The notes beneath the pieces are model-generated. The model did no database searches and had not been told where the DNA came from. It saw only the letters and a program-made list of their open reading frames with translations. From Acidobacteriota bacterium (lineage in GTDB: Bacteria; Acidobacteriota; Blastocatellia; Pyrinomonadales; Pyrinomonadaceae), in the NCBI GenBank assembly GCA_025463125.1, contig JAOAPX010000073.1:1-64000 (forward strand): 64,000 nucleotides of DNA, in the 5' to 3' direction. This document shows, piece by piece, positions 9,796-18,630 of this stretch. How positions within the stretch are numbered: the first letter of the stretch is position 1; every line of letters starts with the position of its first letter. The translations under genes and the position numbers were made by a program.

Positions 9796-11370
9796 ATGAT
9801 CGGACAAATAGTTGGTAATTATAAAATCGAAGAAAAATTGGGCGAAGGCGGGATGGGCGCGGTTTATAAAGGCGTCGATACGATGCTCGACCGCGAAGTC
9901 GCCATTAAGGTTCTGCGTCCGGAACTGACCAGTCAAACCGCGGTTGTCGAACGATTTCGCTCTGAGGCGGTAACTTTAGCCAAACTGAATCACCCGAATA
10001 TCGCGACGCTTTTCTCGCTTTTCCGCAACGGCAACGAGCTTTTTATGGTTTTGGAATACGTGCGCGGCGAAACGCTCGATAACATTTTGCAGCGGCGCGG
10101 CGCTCTCCCGGCTGAAGAAGCGATCCCGGTTTTTTCGCAGGTTCTCGACGGGATCGACCACGCGCACGATCTGGGCATCGTTCACCGCGATATAAAACCG
10201 GCAAATATGATGCTCACCGAAAAGGGAACTTTGAAAGTGCTCGATTTCGGTATCGCGCGTCTTTTAGGCAGCGCGCGAATGACGCGCGCCGGTAATATCA
10301 TCGGAACGCTCGAATATATGGCTCCCGAACAGGTCAAAGGGCAGGAAACCGACGGGCGAAGCGATATTTACGCGCTCGGAATGATGCTTTACGAAGTGTT
10401 AACCGGAAAATTGCCGTTTCAAACCGAGAACGAATTCGAGCTGATGATGCTGCAAACGGAAAAAATGCCTCAGAGCCCCCGCGAAATAAATCCGGCGATT
10501 CCCGAGGAGGTAGAAGAGGCGATTATGAAAGCGATTCAGAAAAATCCTGACGATCGTTTTCAAACCGCCGGTGAATTTCGCGAGCTGCTTCTCGAAGCCG
10601 GTTTCGGCACGCAAGGCAGAATGCACGGAATTACCGGAACGCACAAAAAACCTTTAACGCACCCGTCGCGCCCGGCGATTTCACAAGCGGGAGCTTCGGC
10701 GGACGCTAAATCGGAACCTGCGCAGGCGGCACCGAAAGAAACCCGTTTAGGCGCGCCAATCGCTCCGCCGCAAAAGCAAAAAGAAATAAAATCAACGCGT
10801 CTCGGCGCGTCTGCGGCAGCTGCCGGCGCGGCTCAAAATCAAGCGGCGAAAGCGACGCGTCTCGGGCAGGCGGCGCCCGCACCGCAACCCGCAACCGCCG
10901 CCGCTGTATCTGGATCGTTTTTCAGTAAATTGAAACCGATTCATTACATCGGCGCGGGCGTCGCCGTTTTGCTTCTGATCGGCGTCGTTGTCGCCGTTCC
11001 GCTGATAATGTTCGGCGTGAGCGTCTCAAATGCGATTGACGCGAAAGCCGCCGAAGAGAAAAAAGTCGAACAATTGAAAATAGAAGAAGCGCAAAAACCC
11101 GCGATCGTCGAACTGCCGAAACAAGCGCCGCCCGAATCACAAACAACGTCCGTGCCTGTTGCGCCGCCCGATGCCGCGACGGTAAACGCCCAGCAGCCTC
11201 TTAACCTGGAAGCGATTGAAACTAAACCGGTCGGTTCGAAACCGGATGAAAAACCGATTGAAAAGCCTTCGACCACCGCGCCGAAGCCAGCCGCGCCGAA
11301 ACCTTTGGCTCCGAAAAAACCAGCGGCTAAAAAACCGAGCCTTGAAGACATGATGACAGATGACGGTTAA
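9796..11370 (+). CDS. Ser/Thr protein kinase with TM helix and Pro/Ala-rich tail
   Basis: LGEGGMGAVYKG, LGIVHRDIKPANMM, VLDFGIARL, GTLEYMAPEQVKG; three TRLG motifs in the linker; TM segment IHYIGAGVAVLLLIGVVVAVPLIMFGV. Confidence 0.92.
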   Translation: MIGQIVGNYKIEEKLGEGGMGAVYKGVDTMLDREVAIKVLRPELTSQTAVVERFRSEAVTLAKLNHPNIATLFSLFRNGNELFMVLEYVRGETLDNILQRRGALPAEEAIPVFSQVLDGIDHAHDLGIVHRDIKPANMMLTEKGTLKVLDFGIARLLGSARMTRAGNIIGTLEYMAPEQVKGQETDGRSDIYALGMMLYEVLTGKLPFQTENEFELMMLQTEKMPQSPREINPAIPEEVEEAIMKAIQKNPDDRFQTAGEFRELLLEAGFGTQGRMHGITGTHKKPLTHPSRPAISQAGASADAKSEPAQAAPKETRLGAPIAPPQKQKEIKSTRLGASAAAAGAAQNQAAKATRLGQAAPAPQPATAAAVSGSFFSKLKPIHYIGAGVAVLLLIGVVVAVPLIMFGVSVSNAIDAKAAEEKKVEQLKIEEAQKPAIVELPKQAPPESQTTSVPVAPPDAATVNAQQPLNLEAIETKPVGSKPDEKPIEKPSTTAPKPAAPKPLAPKKPAAKKPSLEDMMTDDG

Positions 11371-11419
11371 GCGCAGGTTTTAAGTAATTATATTGAAGCT
11401 GCAAGGAGATTAAAGAAAG

Positions 11420-12529
11420 ATGAAACGCATTATTTACTTATTTATTTTAGTTGTGCTCGCTATGTCCGTAACGGTTTTCGGTCAGAGAAACAAACCGACG
11501 ACGAAAACCGGGTTGGTCAAAACCTTACGCTCGAAGCAATTTCAAACCCGGCAGATCGTCGGCTTTATCGAAGATCGCGGCGTAGATTTTAAATTAACCC
11601 CGGACATCGAGGAAGAATTAATCGCCGCCGGGGCGCGCCCGCAGGTTCTCGAAGCCGTAAAAAACAATTACCGCGCATCGGTTCCGGTTTCAAATGTCGG
11701 AAGCAAAAACAGCGGTAAAAACAATACGAATAAGAACAGCGGCAGCGAAGCTTTAACCAAAGACCGTTTACTGAAAACGCTGCGTTCGAAAACCGTCAGC
11801 AACGGCGTTTTACTCGATTCGATCGAGAAGAACGGCGTGAGTTTTGAAACGACAGCCGCGGTCGAAAAAGAGCTGTCCGCCGCCGGAGCTTCGCCGGCAA
11901 TTATCGCCGCCGTAAAAAATGCTTACAGCGGCAACCGGGCTTCGATCGAAGACGGCGAGCCGGTTTCCGCTTCGAGCCGCTACGAAAACCTGATCGAACA
12001 GGCAATCGAAACTTATAACCGCGACGTGAATTCGAGCCTTCCGCCAAACTCAGCCGGGCGTCTCGAAGCGATTAAAACTTTGACCGAAGCGGCAAAATTG
12101 CAGCCGAATAACCCGATCGCTTTTCAGCAAATCGGCTTTATGGTGCTTTACGGAACGCTCAACGGGTTTTCGCTGGCGGAAACCGGTTTTCGCAAAGCTT
12201 TAGACCTCGGCGGCAGCGCTGTTTTTCGCGTTTTCCACGATCACGACGGGATTTTTCAGGACGTTTGCCATGGCTCGCTTTACGTATCGAAAGACGGCGT
12301 TCGCTTTGAATCGGACGATAATAAGCATACTTTCGACACGACCGATGCGAATATCAAGCAGGTAAAAACCAACAGCAGCTGGAGACGCGCGTTTCAAATC
12401 AAAAGCGGTTCGTTCAAGATCGTCTTAAACGATCAGAGCGACAAGGACGGGAAAAAATTCAGCTTCGCGCCGCTGACCGATAACATCGAAGAATCGAAAA
12501 TGGTTATCCGTTTAATCGGCAAGCAGTAA
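11420..12529 (+). CDS. Secreted protein with two copies of an approximately 56-aa repeat and a C-terminal domain of unknown function
   Basis: Signal peptide MKRIIYLFILVVLAMSVTVFG; internal repeat LVKTLRSKQFQTRQIVGFIEDRGVDFKLTPDIEEELIAAGARPQVLEAVKNNY / LLKTLRSKTVSNGVLLDSIEKNGVSFETTAAVEKELSAAGASPAIIAAVKNAY. Confidence 0.75.
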   Translation: MKRIIYLFILVVLAMSVTVFGQRNKPTTKTGLVKTLRSKQFQTRQIVGFIEDRGVDFKLTPDIEEELIAAGARPQVLEAVKNNYRASVPVSNVGSKNSGKNNTNKNSGSEALTKDRLLKTLRSKTVSNGVLLDSIEKNGVSFETTAAVEKELSAAGASPAIIAAVKNAYSGNRASIEDGEPVSASSRYENLIEQAIETYNRDVNSSLPPNSAGRLEAIKTLTEAAKLQPNNPIAFQQIGFMVLYGTLNGFSLAETGFRKALDLGGSAVFRVFHDHDGIFQDVCHGSLYVSKDGVRFESDDNKHTFDTTDANIKQVKTNSSWRRAFQIKSGSFKIVLNDQSDKDGKKFSFAPLTDNIEESKMVIRLIGKQ

Positions 12530-12553
12530 AAGCTTGAAGACAAACTCTCCCCG

Positions 12554-12600
12554 GAAAAAGGCGGCAATCGATCGAAAGAAGATTGCCGCCTTTTTCGTTT
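12554..12600. terminator. Intrinsic terminator, probably bidirectional (convergent genes)
   Basis: Perfect inverted repeat GAAAAAGGCGGCAATC / GATTGCCGCCTTTTTC with 11-nt loop. Confidence 0.85.
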
Positions 12601-12657
12601 TTCTTGGTTTTTATTTCGTTTTTATTAATTTTTATATTGAAACTTTTGCAGAAGTTT

Positions 12658-15366
12658 TTATAAAAAGTAGCCGGTTTGCAGATTTCGCAGATTAGTTTTA
12701 ACTTTTTCCAGATCGTTTCGGCGGCTTAAATTTTCCGGCGAAGTTTTGAACAGATTTTCAAAAATCGGCAATGCGGCGGCAAAGTTCTCGTAAGCTTTTT
12801 CCTTATTTTTTTTCTTTAAATAAGCTTCGCCGATACGCAGAAAGGACATCGCGACATCATGCCGGTAATCGGTGTTTTGCGGATCGCCGGCGGTTATTTC
12901 TTTTGAGCCGTTCAAACATTTCTCGTAAATATCAAGCGCTTTTGTCGCCTCTTCTTTCGCCAGGTAAATATCAGCCAGATGTCGCCGCGTAAAAAGAATC
13001 TGCCGCCGGGCGGCTATATTGACGGCATCGGTTTTGGCGACCGCTTCGTAATGCGCGATTGCTTCAAGATAAGCTTTTTCGGCTTGTTCGTAATTTTTAT
13101 TTAGGGCGAGCGTCCAGCCGAGTTCCAAAAAGCAATCGGCAAGACCGTTCTGCTCGCCGAAATTGGCTTTATCGGCATCGAAAATCGATTGCTGGATTGA
13201 TAAAGCGTCGCGAAGGCGCTTTAAGCTTTCATCCATCCGGTTAAGACTGCGCAAAGCTATCCCGACCCATAATTCAGCGATAGCAAGACTCGCGCGATAC
13301 TGTTTGTTGTTCGGATCTGTCTCCAAAACTTTTTCTTCGATAGCAAGAGCGTCAGAAAAAAAACGCAAAGCTTCGTTTTGCCCGCCGATCTCGAGCTTCG
13401 CATAGCCTGCGTAGGAATAATAAGCGCTCAAAAGTCGCTCTAACTGCAAATCGCCCGGATTGTCTTCGATTACGCGTTTAATTGTGGAGATAGCTTTCTC
13501 GTAATAATTTAAAGCGTTTGAAAGCGAACCGCTGCGCAGAATCGCTTGCCCGAGCATCGCGTAAGAGCGGCTCGCGCTTTTGAGCAGCTGCACGTTTTCC
13601 GGTTCGATTGAAAGCAGTTTTTCGTGAAGAGCGACGGCTTTATTATAATACTCGACGGCGCTTGCCGTATTTCCGATCATCGACGAAACGTTTCCGATCT
13701 TGACGTAGCTTTGCGCGAGCTCGAGCCCGCTTTGAACGTCTTGCGGGCTGCGGCTGTAAATTATTTCGCGCATTTGCAGAGCTTTTCTATGGCTTTCGTA
13801 TGCGCCCTGAGAATTGCCGAGACCGGGCTTGAAAATTTCCGACTGCACATCGCCGATTTTTTCGTAAGCCGTGGCAAGCTCGCTTTGCAGCGTGATATCG
13901 GAATCGGCTTCGGCGGCGAGTTTGTCGAGATATTCAATGGCGCGCATCACCAGCAGTTCGCGCGCTTTGATCGGGCTTTCGTCGATTTTTTCGTTTATCT
14001 CGAACATAAACGAATTTGCAAGGGCTCGCACATCCTTAAATCGCCGCTCGGCTTTGGCGCGCTCGGCGATGGCGATTTGTCTCTGGTAATTTGAAATTAA
14101 AAGCCCGCCCGATAAACAAACAAAAGCCAGCAAAGTCGCGGCAAAAGCCAAAGGATTGCGCGAAACGAATTTTTCCGCGCGGTAAAGAAAAGTGTCGGGG
14201 CGAGCCGTTACGGGCAAACCAGCCAGGTGTCTCCGGATGTCTTCGGCAAAAAGCTCGACCGATTTGTATCGCCGCTCCGGGTTCTTTCTAAGAGCTTTGA
14301 GAATGATGTTGTCGAGATCGGTTTTTATAATTGATCTGAAAAACAGAAGCCGGGAAAAAAACGGCGCGTCCGGCGAAGAAACGCCGCTTTGCGTTTCTCG
14401 TTTTCGCTGATCGTTCGCGTTTTTTGTCAGCGCTTCGCTCGGTTTGACCGGCGCTGTTTCGGCAATGGCGTGAAGCAGTTGTTCGGCGTTCGAACTGCTT
14501 GCGGCGAAAGGTCTCTGTCCTGTAACGAGCTCGTAAAGAATTATGCCGAGACCGTAAATATCGGTCGCCGTGGTAATCGCTCCGCCGGTAATTTGTTCCG
14601 GGCTCGCGTATTCCGGCGTCAGCGCCTGGAATCTGGTGACGGTAGCGTTTATCTCGTTTTCCGACAGCAGCTTGGCAATTCCGAAATCGAGCAGTTTCGG
14701 TATGCCGTCCTCGTTTATTAAAATATTATCCGGCTTTAAATCGCGGTGAACGATCAAGTTTCGATGCGCGAAGGAAACGGCTTCACAAACTTTTCTGAAA
14801 AGATCGAGCTTTTCGCTGAGCGACAAGTTTTTTTCAGCGGCATAACGCGTGATCGGCGTGCCGCGAACGTGCTCCATGACGAGAAAAGGCGTGTTTTCTT
14901 CGGTCGCTCCGCCGTCTAAAAGCTGCGCGATGTAAGGATGTTTCAGCCGCGCGAGGATTTGTCTTTCCTGCTGAAATTTTTGTTTCGCCGAAGAATTGAA
15001 AAAGCTTCGGCGCAGGATTTTAACGGCGACCTGCTGTTCGAATTCGCCGTCTGTGCGTTCAGCCAGAAAAACCATTCCCATTCCGCCCGAACCGAGCTCG
15101 CTGATGATGCGATATTTGCCGATTTTCATTCCGACGAAATTGTCCGCCGCGTCTGCGGCAGATAATTCCTTGAATGCCGTCGAGAAGGCGGGTTTGTCGA
15201 ACACGTCGCCGCCTGCGTTTTCAAAAGCGAGGAAAGACTCGACTTCGCGCAGCAGCTCGTCGTCGCCCGAGCAGGCGTTTTTTAAATAAACCTCGCGTTC
15301 GGTCGGTGAAATTTCCATCGCCGTTTCCAAAACGCTTTTTAAATGCTGCCAACGCTCAGGGGTCAT
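12658..15366 (-). CDS. Ser/Thr protein kinase with C-terminal TPR repeats
   Basis: N-term MTPERWQHLKSVLETAMEISPTEREVYLKNAC; LGSGGMGMVFLAER, LIVHRDLKPDNILI, LLDFGIAKLL, TPEYASPEQ; TM segment; many TPR-like helices. Confidence 0.92.
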   Translation of the reverse strand: MTPERWQHLKSVLETAMEISPTEREVYLKNACSGDDELLREVESFLAFENAGGDVFDKPAFSTAFKELSAADAADNFVGMKIGKYRIISELGSGGMGMVFLAERTDGEFEQQVAVKILRRSFFNSSAKQKFQQERQILARLKHPYIAQLLDGGATEENTPFLVMEHVRGTPITRYAAEKNLSLSEKLDLFRKVCEAVSFAHRNLIVHRDLKPDNILINEDGIPKLLDFGIAKLLSENEINATVTRFQALTPEYASPEQITGGAITTATDIYGLGIILYELVTGQRPFAASSSNAEQLLHAIAETAPVKPSEALTKNANDQRKRETQSGVSSPDAPFFSRLLFFRSIIKTDLDNIILKALRKNPERRYKSVELFAEDIRRHLAGLPVTARPDTFLYRAEKFVSRNPLAFAATLLAFVCLSGGLLISNYQRQIAIAERAKAERRFKDVRALANSFMFEINEKIDESPIKARELLVMRAIEYLDKLAAEADSDITLQSELATAYEKIGDVQSEIFKPGLGNSQGAYESHRKALQMREIIYSRSPQDVQSGLELAQSYVKIGNVSSMIGNTASAVEYYNKAVALHEKLLSIEPENVQLLKSASRSYAMLGQAILRSGSLSNALNYYEKAISTIKRVIEDNPGDLQLERLLSAYYSYAGYAKLEIGGQNEALRFFSDALAIEEKVLETDPNNKQYRASLAIAELWVGIALRSLNRMDESLKRLRDALSIQQSIFDADKANFGEQNGLADCFLELGWTLALNKNYEQAEKAYLEAIAHYEAVAKTDAVNIAARRQILFTRRHLADIYLAKEEATKALDIYEKCLNGSKEITAGDPQNTDYRHDVAMSFLRIGEAYLKKKNKEKAYENFAAALPIFENLFKTSPENLSRRNDLEKVKTNLRNLQTGYFL

Positions 15367-15608
15367 CTATCTAATAAATGATTTATCGAAAGTAAAGTTT
15401 TTTCTGGATTTGTACGGGTTATTTAAATTCAATCTGGAAGGGAACAGATATTTATTTAAAATATATATTGGTAAGCATAAGTTTCTTTTTTATGCATTTC
15501 AAGAAAAATAGAGCGAACAGAAAAGTTTTTTGAGCCGTACTTTGAAATTTTATTGCATTAAGTATATGAAAAATTGTAATTTTATTTCCCGAATCTCAAG
15601 GAGCTTCA

Positions 15609-15977
15609 ATGAAATATTCACGTTCGATCATTAGTTTGGCGCTGGTTTTCGTAGTTTTAATGAGTACAGGCTTTTTGTGCGGCAGCGACCGGAAAAAACA
15701 AACCGCGCAAACTTCCGGTGTCGTGACGGAAACCGGATACGAAACCAAAAGAGTAAGAAAAAGCGGAAACCGCAACCGGAAGAAAAAGACTAAACGCACA
15801 TTTGAAATCGTTTATCGCTATACGGTAAACGGCGTCGAATACGAGGAAGACAGCGATAGAGATGAAAGCGGCGCGGAAAACAGATATCGCGCCGGAACTC
15901 AGGGAACGGTCTGCTACGACCCGAACGACCCGGAAAATTCGGAGTTTCACCTGTCGAATTATACTTGCGGGCAATAA
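15609..15977 (+). CDS. DUF3592-like secreted/membrane-anchored protein
   Basis: N-terminal hydrophobic segment; FEIVYRYTVNGVEYEEDSDRDE...YRAGTQGTVCYDPNDPENSEF resembles DUF3592. Confidence 0.6.
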   Translation: MKYSRSIISLALVFVVLMSTGFLCGSDRKKQTAQTSGVVTETGYETKRVRKSGNRNRKKKTKRTFEIVYRYTVNGVEYEEDSDRDESGAENRYRAGTQGTVCYDPNDPENSEFHLSNYTCGQ

Positions 15978-16163
15978 AATCAATAAAATCCCGAGGCTTT
16001 TCAGCTGTTATTTCAGTTCGGGTTATCGTGCCGAATTAACTTGCCGCGCCGTTTCTCTTACTAAAAATAAAGAGTTTCGCCGTTGTTTTTCGTTGCTATT
16101 TTGACATGCTCATTGTTTTCGAGGTTAAATTGAAGCTTAATCTTAAACTTTTAACTTTCATCA

Positions 16164-17204
16164 ATGAGCAAAAAATATCGTATCGGAATATTAGGCGCGA
16201 CCGGAACGGTCGGTCAGCGATTCATTCAATTACTTGAAAATCACCCGCAGTTTGAAATAACTGCGCTTGCCGCTTCGGATCGTTCGGCTGGAAAACCGTA
16301 CGCCGAAGCGTGCGCATGGAAACTGCCCGGCGCGATGCCGGAAAGCGTTAAGCAAATTATAGTTGAGCCGATCGCTCCGCCGCTCGATTGCGAAATCGTA
16401 TTTTCGAGCCTGCCGTCATCGGTTGCGCGCGAAACAGAAGAAGCATTCGCTCGCGCGGGCTGTGCGGTCATCAGTAATTCTTCGAGCTATCGTATGGACG
16501 AAGACGTTCCTTTGCTGATTCCGGAAATTAACGCCGATCATTTGGGGTTAATCGAAGTTCAGCAGCAAAAACGCGGTTTCGGAAAAGGCTTTATCGTTAC
16601 GAATCCGAATTGCGCCGTTGTCAGTTTCGCGCCGCCGCTTGCCGCTCTGCATCGCAGATTCGGCTTGGAATCCGTCGTTGTCACCACTTTACAGGCGATT
16701 TCCGGCGCGGGATATCCGGGCGTTCCGAGCCTCGATATTACCGATAACGTCATTCCGTATATCGCCGGCGAGGAACCGAAAGTCGAAACCGAAGCGCAAA
16801 AAATTCTCGGCGTCCTAACCAACGGCGCGATCGAAAAAGCCGATTTCAATGTTTCGGCGCAGTGCTTTCGCGTCCACGTGATCGACGGTCACACGGCTTC
16901 GGTTCGTGTAAACTTGAAGCAGAAACCAACGCTCGAAGAAGTAATCGAAACGATTCAAAGTTTTCCGAGCCTGAGTCTGCATTCTTCGCCGCCGCGATTT
17001 ATTGATTTCTGCGACGAACCTTCGCGCCCGCAGCCGCGGCTCGATCGCGACGCCGGAAACGGAATGACGATTACCGTCGGGCGGCTTTTCCCGGACAACG
17101 TTTTCGATTACCGTTTTGTTACGCTCAGTCATAACACCGTGCGCGGCGCGGCTGGCTCGGCGATTTTAAACGCCGAGCTTTTGATTGATAAGAAAATTCT
17201 TTAA
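16164..17204 (+). CDS. asd: Aspartate-semialdehyde dehydrogenase
   Basis: GILGATGTVGQRFIQLLENHP, ISNSSSYRMDEDVPLLIPEINADHL, VTNPNCAVVSFAPPLAALH, AISGAGYPGVPS. Confidence 0.94.
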   Translation: MSKKYRIGILGATGTVGQRFIQLLENHPQFEITALAASDRSAGKPYAEACAWKLPGAMPESVKQIIVEPIAPPLDCEIVFSSLPSSVARETEEAFARAGCAVISNSSSYRMDEDVPLLIPEINADHLGLIEVQQQKRGFGKGFIVTNPNCAVVSFAPPLAALHRRFGLESVVVTTLQAISGAGYPGVPSLDITDNVIPYIAGEEPKVETEAQKILGVLTNGAIEKADFNVSAQCFRVHVIDGHTASVRVNLKQKPTLEEVIETIQSFPSLSLHSSPPRFIDFCDEPSRPQPRLDRDAGNGMTITVGRLFPDNVFDYRFVTLSHNTVRGAAGSAILNAELLIDKKIL

Positions 17205-17243
17205 TCGAAAAAAAATAGAAAAATCAAAAGCGGGAATTGAAAA

Positions 17244-17373
17244 CTTTAATTTAAAGAGCTTGGAATTAAAAGCAGGCGATAAATGAGTAAGTTGAAAATA
17301 ATTGTGAGCTTTAAAGTTTCATCTGTATTTATTTATATTTATTCGCTTTTAACTCCAAGCCGTTAAATTAAAG
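17244..17373. repeat. Large imperfect inverted repeat between asd and the AI-2E transporter gene
   Basis: CTTTAATTTAAAGAGCTTGGAATTAAAAGC (17244-17273) versus GCTTTTAACTCCAAGCCGTTAAATTAAAG (17345-17373). Confidence 0.85.
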
Positions 17374-17407
17374 CTGAAAATTCATAATACTTTTGATTAA
17401 CGGCTTC

Positions 17408-18550
17408 ATGAAAGAAGAAAAAAAGCCCGAACAGGAAAAAACGGCGGAAAACCTTTTCGCGAGACGTGTTTTAATCGCGGGCGGAATCGGGCTGCTGCTT
17501 CTTTTGATTGCCGGTCTTGTTTTTTACGCGATAGAAGTTATTCTTCTTCTTTTCGGCGCGATTTTGCTGGCGATTTTTCTGCACGGGCTGGCAAATATTT
17601 CGCGCCGTTACTTGCGTATCGGCGAAGGTTATTCGGTTCTGCTCGTTTCGGTAATCCTGCTTGGAGTGCTGGTTACAAGCGGCTGGATGCTCGCGCCGAG
17701 CATCGCCGATCAAGTTACAAATCTTCGTTATCAATTGCCGCAGGCGGCGGCGGATGTCAGCCGGTATCTTTCAAACTACAGTTGGGGAAATTTAATTCTC
17801 GAGCAAATGCCGAGCAGCGCCGAGGTTGTCGAAAAAGTCAACAATTCGAATATGTTGTCGCGCGTCGGCGGATTTTTTTCGTCAACCGCTGCAATTTTGA
17901 CTAATATCGCGCTGATGATTTTGCTGGCGATTTATCTGGCGAGCGAGCCGAAAACTTATATAAAAGGTTTCGCAAAGCTTTTTCCGCAGCAAAACCGCAA
18001 GCGCGTGCGCGAGATTTTGTATGAAATCGGCGAAACTTTAAGCTGGTGGCTGATCGGAAAAGGCGCTTCGATGATTTTTATAGGGCTTTTGACGTGGGTC
18101 GGGCTTTCTTTTATAGGCGTTCCGCTTGCTCTTTCGCTCGGTTTGATTGCCGGTCTTTTATCGTTTATTCCTAATTTCGGACCGATCTTGTCTGCAGTTC
18201 CCGCCATTCTTCTGGCTTTTATCGACAGCCCGATCAGCGCATTGTACGTTTTGGGTTTATACGTCGGCGTGCAGCTTATCGAATCGAATCTGGTGACGCC
18301 GATGATCGAGCGGGAAACGGTCGAACTGCCGCCGGTTTTAACGATCGTTTCGCAGCTGGCGCTGGCTATTCTGTTCGGCGCCCCCGGCTTGATTCTGGCA
18401 ACGCCGATTCTAGCCGTCGTCATGGTGCTCGTTCAGACTCTCTATATTCAGGATGTTTTAGGCGATAAAACGGAAAACCTGCCCGAAGATAACGAGTCGA
18501 ACGCTGATAATCAGCAAAGCGGTCCGATTACGACGGTTTTTGATAAATAA
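17408..18550 (+). CDS. AI-2E family transporter (YdiK/PerM-like membrane protein)
   Basis: Multiple TM helices; FIGVPLALSLGLIAGLLSFIPNFGPILSAVPAILLAF and GLYVGVQLIESNLVTPMIERETVELPPVLTI. Confidence 0.88.
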   Translation: MKEEKKPEQEKTAENLFARRVLIAGGIGLLLLLIAGLVFYAIEVILLLFGAILLAIFLHGLANISRRYLRIGEGYSVLLVSVILLGVLVTSGWMLAPSIADQVTNLRYQLPQAAADVSRYLSNYSWGNLILEQMPSSAEVVEKVNNSNMLSRVGGFFSSTAAILTNIALMILLAIYLASEPKTYIKGFAKLFPQQNRKRVREILYEIGETLSWWLIGKGASMIFIGLLTWVGLSFIGVPLALSLGLIAGLLSFIPNFGPILSAVPAILLAFIDSPISALYVLGLYVGVQLIESNLVTPMIERETVELPPVLTIVSQLALAILFGAPGLILATPILAVVMVLVQTLYIQDVLGDKTENLPEDNESNADNQQSGPITTVFDK

Positions 18551-18630
18551 CTTTTTTTGGAAAATCCGGATTTTTCAATTTCGGGTAATCCGATCTTGTT
18601 GCGGAATTTTCTGCGCTTTAATTTATAAAT

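Noticed and set aside
13624-14094. 156-aa plus-strand ORF opposite the TPR kinase
   Set aside because: Antisense shadow; no motif
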